From positions 60,766-124,765 of the forward strand of contig JAFWDK010000016.1 of assembly GCA_017513085.1 (NCBI GenBank): a stretch of DNA of 64,000 bases, written 5' to 3'. The position numbers were made by a program, and so were the translations under genes. Below are positions 17,721-26,285 of this stretch, one piece after another. The notes under the pieces are model-generated. The model was not told the DNA's origin. It searched no databases and saw only the letters and a list, made by a program, of their open reading frames with translations. This DNA comes from Clostridiales bacterium (GTDB taxonomy: Bacteria; Bacillota; Clostridia; Saccharofermentanales; Saccharofermentanaceae). How positions within the stretch are numbered: the first letter of the stretch is position 1; each line of letters begins with the position of its first letter.

Positions 17721-20075
17721 ATGACAAAAGAAAAACTTCTCGCAGGATCGCACTTCCGCAAGAATAAGGGAAGCTCGATCGGTATCTTCCTTCTGATGTT
17801 TCTCTCATCGATGCTCCTTTCCCTGGCCATGATCCTCTTTACCGACACTTATCCGACTGCCCAAAACGAGGCCAAGCGCCTCAACTCCGGTGACGGCCAG
17901 CTGACTTTCACGAGCAGTACGATCGACGAAACAAATCCGGATCTTCAGGAATTGTTTAACAGTAACACCACTTCTTACGATGTGGCAAAAGCACTGAGTT
18001 TTATTAATACGAACGTTCCTTTTGTAAATGGTGAAGTCATTCTCCGACTTCAGGTCGAGACTCTTGATACCCTCTCCAAAAAGCAGATGGCTAAAACCGA
18101 GATCCTCGATGGAGATACTTCGATCACATCGGACTATATCTATGTTCCGTATCAGTTCAAAACATCAGGTGGTTTTTCTGTCGGAGACGATTATTCTCTT
18201 ACACTCCTCGGTAACAAATACCAGTTCAAGATCAAAGGATTCCTCAATACCGTATATGGCGGCTGCAATAACGGTGGTGTTTTCGAGATGGTCGTATCTC
18301 CGGAAACCTACGCGGATCTTCTCTCCAAGATTGGAGATACAGGAGAAAGCTCTATCATCACCTATGAATTAAAAGACGACGTGAAGCCGAGTGCTTTCCG
18401 TATCCGCACATTGAATACTCTGAAGACACTTGATCCTTCTGCCGATGTCAGACTGGAACCACTCACAGAAGTAATGAGCGGAAGAACCTTCATGTCCCTG
18501 ATTATCGCCGGTTCTTTTCTCGCCGTGACCATGATCGTCATGATCGTTATCGTTCTGATGATCATCAACAGCATCAGCAACTACATCAAAGAGAACATGA
18601 AGACCATCGGTGCCCTGAAGGCAATCGGTTATACCGGAAAAAATATCAAGGTTTCTCTTCTTCTGATGTTCGTCTCTCTGGCATTTTTCGCAGCAGTGCT
18701 TGGTGTTGCCGGCTCTTACCTGATCGCCGGTCCGATCGCAAGCGTTGTTATTGCACAGATGGGTGTACCGTACACCGTATCCTTCAGCTTGATCTCCACG
18801 ATCGTTGCATTTACAACAGTACTTCTGATCACAGTGCTTTTCACTCTGCTTTCTCTTCGCAAAATCAATAAGATCCAGCCGATCGTCGCACTTCGCGAAG
18901 GAACAGACAGCCATAACTTCAAGCGCAATCCGGTCAGACTCGACAAGTCTTTCCTCGGTCTTAATGCAAGCCTGTCGATGAAGACGATGCTCCATAACAA
19001 AAGACAGAACATCATCACGTTCTTCGTCACCGGATTCCTGGTATTCCTCTGCGTGATCGCGCTCCTGATGTTCGAAAACTTCAACAGAAAGCCGAACCTG
19101 AATCTTCTGGCCAATGAGATCTGCGATGGCATGATCCTTTTTGACAAAGACACCAAAACCGAAGGTGAAGCATTTCTCGCAAGCCTGGAAGGCGTATCAA
19201 ATATTAGAAGAGCCTACGACGATACTCTCTACGTCGGTGAGGAAAATTCTCTGTGGATGGAAGCTTATGAAGATCCGAATACGAAGAATAATACTGACAT
19301 CTGCTATAAGGGAAGACTTCCGCAGCACGATAACGAGATCAATATCAGTGGTCATTTCGGAAAGAACGAAGGATACAAGATCGGTGACGAGATCACGCTC
19401 ACACTGGGGGAAAATTCTTATACATATCTCATCACAGGATTTATCCAGACCACAAATAATGGTGGTGGCGAATGTATCCTGACTGAAGCCGGATACTCCC
19501 ACCTGGTGGACACATCCGAAAAGATCGGCATCTACTACTTCGATACTGAAAAAGATGAACAGATCGATCCTGCACTCGATGCATGCAAAGCAAAATTCGG
19601 TGATGGCGTGACCTCTGCCGCGAACTTCATTGATGTCATCGAAGCGAACATGGCTACTTTCCGTGGAATTGCCACATTGATGCTGATTATGGTAGCGACG
19701 ATCTCCGGACTTGTGATCCTTCTGGTACTCTACCTCCTGATCCGTTCCCTGATCTTCAGCAAGCGTAAGGACTACGGTATCTACAAAGCCATCGGTTACA
19801 CCAGCAAGAGTCTGATCCTTCAGACAGCAGGCAGCTTCATGCCGGCCATCATCCTGTCAGTTGTGATCTACTCGATCGTCTCCTACTTCATGGCTAACCC
19901 GTACATGGAACTCATCATGATCAACTTCGGTCTGATGAAGTGCACCTTCAGCATTCCGATCCCGGGTGTCATCATCATCGGTGCATCCATGATCCTCCTC
20001 TCTTTCCTCTTCGCTGTACTGCAGGCAAGAAGAATCAAGAATGTAGAACCGTACAAGATGTTAATCGCTGAATAA
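17721..20075 (+). CDS. FtsX-like ABC transporter permease
   Basis: The roughly 784-residue permease has a first membrane segment near the N-terminus and a large extracellular region of about 200 residues. A block of three FtsX-type segments follows (VTMIVMIVIVLMIINSI onward). After a further segment and a second extracellular region comes a final FtsX block containing RKDYGIYKAIGYTSKSL. The ATG at 17721 is chosen; GTG codons at 17712 and 17715 overlap the ATPase stop. A hairpin terminator lies about 95 bases downstream. Confidence 0.88.
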   Translation: MTKEKLLAGSHFRKNKGSSIGIFLLMFLSSMLLSLAMILFTDTYPTAQNEAKRLNSGDGQLTFTSSTIDETNPDLQELFNSNTTSYDVAKALSFINTNVPFVNGEVILRLQVETLDTLSKKQMAKTEILDGDTSITSDYIYVPYQFKTSGGFSVGDDYSLTLLGNKYQFKIKGFLNTVYGGCNNGGVFEMVVSPETYADLLSKIGDTGESSIITYELKDDVKPSAFRIRTLNTLKTLDPSADVRLEPLTEVMSGRTFMSLIIAGSFLAVTMIVMIVIVLMIINSISNYIKENMKTIGALKAIGYTGKNIKVSLLLMFVSLAFFAAVLGVAGSYLIAGPIASVVIAQMGVPYTVSFSLISTIVAFTTVLLITVLFTLLSLRKINKIQPIVALREGTDSHNFKRNPVRLDKSFLGLNASLSMKTMLHNKRQNIITFFVTGFLVFLCVIALLMFENFNRKPNLNLLANEICDGMILFDKDTKTEGEAFLASLEGVSNIRRAYDDTLYVGEENSLWMEAYEDPNTKNNTDICYKGRLPQHDNEINISGHFGKNEGYKIGDEITLTLGENSYTYLITGFIQTTNNGGGECILTEAGYSHLVDTSEKIGIYYFDTEKDEQIDPALDACKAKFGDGVTSAANFIDVIEANMATFRGIATLMLIMVATISGLVILLVLYLLIRSLIFSKRKDYGIYKAIGYTSKSLILQTAGSFMPAIILSVVIYSIVSYFMANPYMELIMINFGLMKCTFSIPIPGVIIIGASMILLSFLFAVLQARRIKNVEPYKMLIAE

Positions 20076-20167
20076 TCAGAACTCGGTCTTTCGGATGCAC
20101 CTGACACAGCAGATTCCACCACGACCGGAGATCCTTGCATCACCGTCCTCTTCAAATAAATCATGTC

Positions 20168-20206
20168 AAAGGCGCTGTTTCAAAACAAATGAGGCAGCGC
20201 CTTTTC
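20168..20206 (+). terminator. Rho-independent terminator after the ABC module
   Basis: AAAGGCGCTG (20168-20177) pairs with CAGCGCCTTT (20195-20204), followed by a short T run. Confidence 0.8.
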
Positions 20207-20473
20207 AAAGTGGCGATTCTTGGTTGGATAACCGATAAATTTGTCGTTCGATGAACCCAGGATCGATGGGTAAGTGATAATATAGAAGTCGTGAAGAAAC
20301 AGTGTAAGAAAAATTTTTCGAAATATGTGTCACATTTTTCGATACCCACCTGTATATATAGGGTGAAAGGCGGAAAGCCTAAACGCGTTCCTGTCGGCTT
20401 TGATTTCTTGTCTGTATCTAGTTAGGAGCATGATATAATAAAATCATGGGAATATGTGAAGACAGGTCTGAAT
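20207..20473 (+). promoter_or_regulatory. AT-rich intergenic region with 21-bp-spaced direct repeats and a promoter
   Basis: No gene is seen between the terminator and the orphan lipoprotein. The stretch holds two copies of TTTTTCGA at 20314-20321 and 20335-20342, exactly 21 bases apart (two helical turns). A TATA-rich near-palindrome lies near 20348-20363 (ACCTGTATATATAGGGT). A pairing segment AAAGCC/GGCTTT spans about 20384-20402, and a TATAAT box is near 20433. Confidence 0.4.
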
Positions 20474-20932
20474 ATGATTAGTAAAAGACTCATTAATACA
20501 ATCCTTGTTGCTATAGTAGCATTTTTATGCTTGTCGTTTCTGATAGGCTGCACTCCCAAGGAGGGGACAGAGTTTGATATTAACAATCGTGAGACAAAGG
20601 CTTATTCAGATGAAGAGTTAAAAGAGTTTATGCAGTACTACATCTCTGAAAAGAAAGCTCATCCGGGTGATGAAAAACACTGGAGTAGGAAGATTATGTT
20701 TATTGGATTAAATGAGAGGGAGCACTGCCTTGATATAACTGTCATCGATTGTGATGAAGAAATCATGAAAGAAGTGATAGCAAATCTCAAGGATTATCCC
20801 GCGAATATTCATATTACCGATCATTATATTGTAGAAGCTGGTTATGAAACTAGAGAGGAACATATATATAAAAGGCATGACGATGGGACTATTGAAGAAT
20901 ACCATTATCGGGCACGTGAGAATGACGCATAG
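20474..20932 (+). CDS. Orphan small lipoprotein
   Basis: I do not recognise this protein. From the ATG at 20474 it has 152 residues, with a lipoprotein signal peptide ending in FLIGC (Cys at about 26) and a mixed charged mature region rich in His, Asp and Glu. A GTG 18 bases earlier (20456) is an alternative start; neither has a strong ribosome-binding site. The gene is visibly more AT-rich than its neighbours (many AAA, ATA and GAT codons), which suggests recent acquisition. It converges on the esterase gene. Confidence 0.65.
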   Translation: MISKRLINTILVAIVAFLCLSFLIGCTPKEGTEFDINNRETKAYSDEELKEFMQYYISEKKAHPGDEKHWSRKIMFIGLNEREHCLDITVIDCDEEIMKEVIANLKDYPANIHITDHYIVEAGYETREEHIYKRHDDGTIEEYHYRARENDA

Positions 20933-20962
20933 AAGGAAGTGAATCTTTTCCGCCCAGGCTTC

Positions 20963-22582
20963 TTAAATCGTCTCATCCACATACTCGATCAGCATATCCG
21001 GAATGTACTGATAGTGGTGACTCTTATAGAGTTTGGATGCAGCCATCGGAGAAGACGGATCGCAGTGCGCATTGACCCTTTCTTCCAGATGCGCGATCGC
21101 GTCCAGTGTGGAGTCATTTTCGCCGAAGTATTCCTGGTAATCCTCATTCTCATCCGTGCCTCCGGTGATGAGGATCTTCTTGTTCATGGTCTGGTTTCTC
21201 TCGAAGTATCCGTAGTCGTTTTTCTGTTCGGAAAAGTCATCCATCTCCGTGGAATAAGGAGACCAGAACGCCGGACTTCCGATAATGTATTTTCCGAAAG
21301 GCTGGTTCTCATAGCGATCGGAATTGAAGGCCGCGTAGTGGGCGAACACACCGCCTAACGAGTGCCCGAAAAGAGTCGAGTTTTCAAAATCGATACTGTA
21401 CTTTTCGCCAAGATACGGCATAAGATCATCGGTGATGAAATCCAGAAACTTATCCTTTCCTTCACAGAATAATGCCGAGCGTTCCATATTGTCCGAGTTA
21501 CTGATCGTATAGTCCTGTCCGATGGAGATCAGTATCTGCGGCTTCGCACGTCCTTCTTCCATCTCCTTGAGAAGTTTCGCGATATCGTTGAAGCGCCAGA
21601 CCGCATCTGTCAAAACCAGGGCCGGCAAGACATCTTTTTCATTCTCATAACCTTTCGGCAATGCGACATGCACGATTAGAGTCCGGTCCAGTTGTTCGTC
21701 ATAGATGTGATATTCCGTGACCTGATCCTTGATGGCAGCAACCGCATCCCGGTCCAGTTCCCAGGAACAATCCAGACCTTCTTCAAGGATCCTGACATTG
21801 TCCCAATATTCATCGAAGGCTTTCAAGGTCGTATTCCTGGGCATGGTCTTATATTCACCACTCATCATGGCCTCGAATATGCGGATGATGTCCGCCTTCA
21901 TCTGCTCCGTATCGGAAGTGGATACGGATGTCTTCACGTATTCATAGTCTTTCCCCTCGTACATTTCCAGAAGATCCGGGAGAAGAGAAAGAAACTCATC
22001 GTAGTTGTTATACTCTTTTGTGACAAACTCCGTTCCTCCCCATACGGAATAATATCCCTTCCCTTTATTGTATTTATATTCGGGAAGCAGCCTGTCGTAG
22101 AAACGTCCGTCCACTACTGCACCATACACGAGGTGCGTATCGTTTTTGATGTTTTGTTCCTTGATTTCTTCGAGTTCTTTCTCGGTATATCCCATCTGAA
22201 TATAGTCTTCCCGATTCTCGTCTATTTCCTGATTCAGATCTTCCGGTCCCCAGATCTCGAAATACACCCCATCCGTGTATTCTTCGGAAATGACATACGG
22301 ATCTTTTTTCGCCGCTTCCGCCCATGGCTCATCGAGAAGCGTCAGAGGTCCTTCTTTGATCGAAGCACGCTCCTTCTCCGTCATGTGACCGGTAAGCCGG
22401 ACCAGTGCTTTTTCCGTATTGGAAATACTTGCCCCGGCAACGGCGCTTTCTTGTGTCGTTTCTTCAGCAAAAGCACTTGCCGTTGTCGTGCCTTCGGTCT
22501 CCTTCTTGCTGCATGCGGCAACGCTTGGTGTCAGAAGCGCAATACAGATCGCCGTCAGAATAATTCTGCTTATTTTCTTCAT
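20963..22582 (-). CDS. Esterase lipoprotein (Fes/esterase-D-like alpha/beta hydrolase)
   Basis: The 539-residue protein has a lipoprotein signal (Cys at about 24, in SVAACSKKE). An N-terminal region of about 220 residues, which I cannot assign, is followed by an alpha/beta-hydrolase domain. The nucleophile motif is FGHSLGGVFAHYAAF, and the later ILITGGTDENED stretch carries the acid residue. The C-terminal KSHHYQY supplies likely catalytic His. This is the putative-esterase group related to enterochelin esterase Fes and feruloyl esterases, probably acting on the cell surface. The promoter region shares a 16-bp direct-repeat element with the two-component system at 24034-26134. Confidence 0.8.
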   Translation of the reverse strand: MKKISRIILTAICIALLTPSVAACSKKETEGTTTASAFAEETTQESAVAGASISNTEKALVRLTGHMTEKERASIKEGPLTLLDEPWAEAAKKDPYVISEEYTDGVYFEIWGPEDLNQEIDENREDYIQMGYTEKELEEIKEQNIKNDTHLVYGAVVDGRFYDRLLPEYKYNKGKGYYSVWGGTEFVTKEYNNYDEFLSLLPDLLEMYEGKDYEYVKTSVSTSDTEQMKADIIRIFEAMMSGEYKTMPRNTTLKAFDEYWDNVRILEEGLDCSWELDRDAVAAIKDQVTEYHIYDEQLDRTLIVHVALPKGYENEKDVLPALVLTDAVWRFNDIAKLLKEMEEGRAKPQILISIGQDYTISNSDNMERSALFCEGKDKFLDFITDDLMPYLGEKYSIDFENSTLFGHSLGGVFAHYAAFNSDRYENQPFGKYIIGSPAFWSPYSTEMDDFSEQKNDYGYFERNQTMNKKILITGGTDENEDYQEYFGENDSTLDAIAHLEERVNAHCDPSSPMAASKLYKSHHYQYIPDMLIEYVDETI

Positions 22583-22656
22583 AATGGATCGACCATCCCT
22601 TCATTTGTTTCTAAAGAGATGGTATCACCCTAAAAAGGATCTCTTAGGGAGCTTTT

Positions 22657-22676
22657 ATGGATTTTGTGTGGAGTAG
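22657..22676 (-). promoter_or_regulatory. TGGA-N7-TGGA direct repeat upstream of the esterase gene
   Basis: On the plus strand TGGATTTTGTGTGGA places TGGA at 22658 and 22669, 11 bases apart. Nearly the same sequence stands in front of the response-regulator gene (TGGATTTTGTATGGA, 26158-26172). It is a likely OmpR-family binding site. Confidence 0.6.
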
Positions 22677-22688
22677 TTCCCGTACAGA

Positions 22689-23948
22689 TCAGTTCACGAT
22701 CACCGATGAATAGGCATTCAATTGTTCTCCTGTATGTGCATCGACATACACGAACTCCGATTTTTTATTCTTGTGTCCGCAATACACCAGATATATCTCG
22801 CCGTCGTTCTCCCAGATGGTCAGATCGGCGTACTCAAGATCATAGGCTTCGATGGCCTCTTCTTCCGTAATATCCGGCTTGACCGAGAAGTCGGAAGGAA
22901 TATCCAGGACATGACACTTGATGGTCGTCGTTCTTCTCCAATTGCAGACGATAACATTCAACGATGCGTCTTTTACCTTCACGCCCTTGAAGTACTGGTC
23001 GAAATCATACCTGTCCATCACATCTTCGCAGAACATCTTCTCGAACTGAAGCTGCTTGACTTCGTTCTCGATATGCAGGACCTGCTCCACGGACTTGATG
23101 CAAAAGAATGCTTCCCTCGGCGTTTCCGCGATCGGTTCCGAGATCTCGCCGGACAGATCGTAATCTTTCCAGAGGCCTTCACATTCGTCATACAGTTCGA
23201 CCTCCTCCGGATTCGCGGCAAAAAAGACCAGATCCGGGATCGTCGTAAAGATGTACCATCCGCCGTCGGTATCCTGCAGTTTTTCGTTATACTCCCATAT
23301 CGAAGGCTCGCCATAGTCATCCAGAAGCGGCATTTCATCCGCCGTAAATCCGTCATACATATCTCTCGCCACGCGGAGTTTATAGTGGAGTTTCAGTGTT
23401 CCTTCGCTATCGGAAAAAGCGCCTTCCAGTAACACGAAGAGGCTTCTGTCATGTGGTCGGTGAACGGTTCCGTCCGATTCGATCACAGACTCATCCGAAC
23501 TTTTCCAGGTAACGGTATAGCCGTTGAATTCAGAAGGAAGCGAAAGGTCATGTGTGATGTCCGCCCATTCTTCGTCAGTGATAGCGTTAAAGCACTCTCT
23601 GCTGGCCTCGTACATACCTAAGTCGACCCGGCCGATCTCTTCATAATCATATCCCTGCAAAAAGATCGGATACGGTCCACTGGTATAGTCCTCAAGAGGT
23701 ATCTCTTCTTCAAAAGGGCCATACGAGAGAGTGAGCATTTTCCTCTCTCCGCTGCCGGTTGTTTCCTCGGTTTCCGTAGTCGTAGTCGGTGCGGAAGTTT
23801 GCCGCGTCGTCGGCACGGTCGTTTGTCTTGTCGTTTCTCTCGTCGTTGTTTGTTCGACTGTCGGTATTTTCTTCTTGCTCCTGGTCGTACAAGCAGTGGA
23901 TGTTCCTAAAAGAATGAGCGCCAGACTTCCTGCCAATACCCTTTTCAT
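22689..23948 (-). CDS. Thr-rich lipoprotein with Ig-like and PepSY-like segments
   Basis: The 419-residue protein has a lipoprotein signal (Cys at 20, in GTSTACTTR). A Thr/Arg/Glu-rich linker runs over about 30-68 (TTTRETTRQTTVPTTRQTS). A segment with FNGYTVTWKSSDESVIESDG resembles atrophied bacterial Ig-like domains, and the end (EIYLVYCGHKNKKSEFVYVD, then AHTGEQL) resembles a PepSY-type repeat. I know no specific function. It lies between the esterase and the kinase, all on the minus strand, and is preceded by a weaker ECF-type promoter. Confidence 0.7.
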   Translation of the reverse strand: MKRVLAGSLALILLGTSTACTTRSKKKIPTVEQTTTRETTRQTTVPTTRQTSAPTTTTETEETTGSGERKMLTLSYGPFEEEIPLEDYTSGPYPIFLQGYDYEEIGRVDLGMYEASRECFNAITDEEWADITHDLSLPSEFNGYTVTWKSSDESVIESDGTVHRPHDRSLFVLLEGAFSDSEGTLKLHYKLRVARDMYDGFTADEMPLLDDYGEPSIWEYNEKLQDTDGGWYIFTTIPDLVFFAANPEEVELYDECEGLWKDYDLSGEISEPIAETPREAFFCIKSVEQVLHIENEVKQLQFEKMFCEDVMDRYDFDQYFKGVKVKDASLNVIVCNWRRTTTIKCHVLDIPSDFSVKPDITEEEAIEAYDLEYADLTIWENDGEIYLVYCGHKNKKSEFVYVDAHTGEQLNAYSSVIVN

Positions 23949-24000
23949 ATTCCCTCTCCCTTATCCAACATCGATTTCTCGTGTTCACTGATACTATAAC

Positions 24001-24035
24001 ATATGACAGATCAGAGGGACGTTTTGTTACGTACT
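24001..24035 (-). promoter_or_regulatory. Weaker ECF-type promoter for the Thr-rich lipoprotein
   Basis: On the minus strand CGTAAC (24031-24026) and TGTCATAT (from 24008) are 17 bases apart. GTCATAT is shared with the promoter at 41309-41335. The -35 lacks the TGC and the -10 starts TGTC rather than CGTC, so this is the least certain member of the set. Confidence 0.4.
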
Positions 24036-25473
24036 ATCCTTTGGCCGCATACGGGATCTCAATCGTTGCCAGCACATCTTTTCCATCGTTTTCGAGACGG
24101 CAGGAACCGCCTTGTTTTTCTATGATCAGCCGCGCCAGGTAAAGACCTAATCCGGATCCGCCGCTTCTTCTGCTTCTGGATTTGTCCGTCCTGTAAAACG
24201 GCTCGAAAAGATGGGCGAGTTCCGTCTCATCGATATACGCGTCCGTATTCCGTATCGTCACGCGGACCAGCTTGTCTTCGACATTTTCCGCATCAACGAA
24301 AACAGTGGCACCTCCTTCGGAATAGAAAGCCGCATTGCTCAAAAATGCACCGATGGCGATGGACGTCAGGTCTTTATTTCCTTCGAAGATAAGATCGTTT
24401 TCGATCTGCAGTTCCATCTTGATCCCGCGCGCGGAGAAAAGCTCTTCGCACTCTTCCATCTTTTCTTCCAGAAGCTGTGCCATATCTGTCCGGGAAGTAG
24501 TGATCTCACGTCCCGACTGCATTTTTGATGCAGTGAGGATCTCGTTGATCAGGCTCTCCATCCTTTTGACGGTACCCAGGGAACGTGCAAGGTATTCGTC
24601 TCTGTCCGAATACGGACCGACACCATCGAGCATACCACGGATCTGCCCTTCCAGCACCGTCACCGGCGTTTTCAGTTCGTGTGATGCTGCAGCAAAGAAC
24701 ATATCTTTCTGGCTTTCCAGTTCCACCCGGCGAGTCACCTCTTCATTCAGTTCCTCATTCTTATGCTGAAGGTCACGAATCTTCTCGTCGAGTGTTTCCG
24801 CCATACTGTCCAGATCCCGGCCAAGATCTCCGATCTCGTCCTGTCTTTTCGGGTTGCATTTACGCGAGAAATCCATCCGGGCCATCGCATGTGAAACATC
24901 GCTCAGCTGCTTGACCGGCTTGGCAAACAGGATCGTGTAGATATAAGCGCAAAGAAGCGACACGATCAATACGATCACGAGAAGAAACGGCAGTGTCTTC
25001 GTAATGGATGCAGTCATAGGATTTGTCCGGTCCGCGTATATGATATATTCCAGTGAATAGCTTTTTCTTGCGTTCGCAAAATGGAATATACCGATGCCAC
25101 TGTATTTGTAATCATCCGCATACTTTTCCCGGATCTCCCGGAGTTTGGAATATGTATTGATCGCGTACACAGAATCTAAAGGATAAAGCGTCCGTTCCTC
25201 CCAGATCCCGTCGCCCTGGTAAAACACGACTTGTGCACCGGTCCGATGAGCAAAATCATCGATAGGAGCCACCGCATCTTCTTTTTTGGTATTTCCAAGT
25301 GTGTCGACCAGTTCCTCAAAAGCTCTCTCGGCTTCTTGCTTCTGCACCTCGCTGTAGCTACGCGGAGTCGCCTGATAGAGCGCCCCGATGATCAGCGCGC
25401 CGAAGACGAGCTGGGTGAGAAACGTGATCAGAAACACTTTTACTGACAGTCGGTCAAAGATCTTCTTTGGCAA
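24034..25473 (-). CDS. Sensor histidine kinase
   Basis: The 479-residue kinase has a first membrane segment at about 12-33, an extracellular sensor of about 120 residues and a second segment at about 160-182. A HAMP domain follows, then the H-box SHELKTPV with H265, and an ATP-binding domain ending with GGSGLGLYLARLIIEKQGG. Its start overlaps the end of the response-regulator gene by 20 bases, so the pair is co-translated. Its probable targets include the esterase lipoprotein at 20963 (shared operator). Confidence 0.93.
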   Translation of the reverse strand: MPKKIFDRLSVKVFLITFLTQLVFGALIIGALYQATPRSYSEVQKQEAERAFEELVDTLGNTKKEDAVAPIDDFAHRTGAQVVFYQGDGIWEERTLYPLDSVYAINTYSKLREIREKYADDYKYSGIGIFHFANARKSYSLEYIIYADRTNPMTASITKTLPFLLVIVLIVSLLCAYIYTILFAKPVKQLSDVSHAMARMDFSRKCNPKRQDEIGDLGRDLDSMAETLDEKIRDLQHKNEELNEEVTRRVELESQKDMFFAAASHELKTPVTVLEGQIRGMLDGVGPYSDRDEYLARSLGTVKRMESLINEILTASKMQSGREITTSRTDMAQLLEEKMEECEELFSARGIKMELQIENDLIFEGNKDLTSIAIGAFLSNAAFYSEGGATVFVDAENVEDKLVRVTIRNTDAYIDETELAHLFEPFYRTDKSRSRRSGGSGLGLYLARLIIEKQGGSCRLENDGKDVLATIEIPYAAKG

Positions 25474-26134
25474 CTTTATACCCCCGTCCTCTCACCGTCT
25501 CGATGCAGTTTCCGGCATCTCCCAGTTTGTGCCGCAGATTCTTGATATGGCTATCCACGATGCGTTCATCCACAAATGAATTGTAATCCCAAAGCATATC
25601 CAGAAGCATCTCACGTGTATACACACGTCCGGGGTTCTTAAGGAGAAGCGCCAGCAGATCGAATTCTCTCGAAGTGAGCTCTACACGATTCCCTGACACC
25701 AGAACCTCCATCGTATCGGCACACATGGAAATATCTCCGTAGACGAGCGTGGAGAGTGACTGCGAAGAATGGGATCCTTCCCGACGAAGGACCGCGCGAA
25801 CTTTTCTCAGAAAGACCGGCATGGAAAAGGGCTTGGTCACGTAGTCATCCGCCATCGAATCATAGCCTTTCAGAAGATCCTTCTCCTCTCCCAGGGCAGA
25901 AAGAAAGATCACCGGCACATCCGACTGTTTCTTGATCACTTCGCACACGCCGTATCCATCGATCTTCGGGATCATGATGTCCAGTATCACGAGCGAAAAT
26001 TCTTCTTTTGAAAACAATGACAATGCTGCCACGCCATCCTCGGCTGACGCCACATCGTACCCCTCGTGCCTCAGGTAACTGACGAGGAGTTCTCGAATAT
26101 CAGGTTCATCTTCCACAACAAGTATCTTTTTCAT
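25454..26134 (-). CDS. OmpR-family response regulator, possibly leaderless
   Basis: The 226-residue protein has a receiver domain with D52 (LVILDIMIPK) and a winged-helix domain with LTSREFDLLALLLKNPGR and the end RGRGYKVAKEDL. The start MKKILVVEDEPD at 26134 fits the family; an upstream in-frame extension would cover the promoter. No ribosome-binding site precedes this ATG: the -10 TATAAT lies at 26146-26141, so transcription should begin at or next to the ATG. The operator at 26157-26176 suggests autoregulation. Confidence 0.9.
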   Translation of the reverse strand: MKKILVVEDEPDIRELLVSYLRHEGYDVASAEDGVAALSLFSKEEFSLVILDIMIPKIDGYGVCEVIKKQSDVPVIFLSALGEEKDLLKGYDSMADDYVTKPFSMPVFLRKVRAVLRREGSHSSQSLSTLVYGDISMCADTMEVLVSGNRVELTSREFDLLALLLKNPGRVYTREMLLDMLWDYNSFVDERIVDSHIKNLRHKLGDAGNCIETVRGRGYKVAKEDL

Positions 26135-26140
26135 GCTTAC

Positions 26141-26176
26141 ATTATAAATCACGATTGTGGATTTTGTATGGAGCAT
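26141..26176 (-). promoter_or_regulatory. Promoter and TGGA-N7-TGGA operator of the response-regulator gene
   Basis: TATAAT (26146-26141) has no good -35. In its place is the direct repeat with TGGA at 26158 and 26169 on the plus strand, matching the element at 22658-22672 at all but one base of the 15-base core. This fits an activator binding over the -35 region. Confidence 0.6.
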
Positions 26177-26216
26177 TCCTTGTTCCGCTCATATCCTGAA
26201 ATAGCGGTAAAGAATA

Positions 26217-26222
26217 TGCTAT
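26217..26222 (+). promoter_or_regulatory. -10 box for the GT-C gene
   Basis: TATAAT lies in GCTATAATCG, with CTGAAA 18 bases upstream as a possible -35. A small hairpin, TGCGGAAGGCCGCA, lies in the leader before the ATG at 26286. Confidence 0.5.
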
Positions 26223-26285
26223 AATCGAAGCGTCTGCGGAAGGCCGCAAATACTTTTTCGTATGAAACATAGGTAAGGGGACAAA

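Noticed and set aside
20348..20402. TATA-rich palindrome and AAAGCC/GGCTTT pairing, considered as the end of a mobile element
   Set aside because: No integrase, transposase or target duplication is visible nearby.
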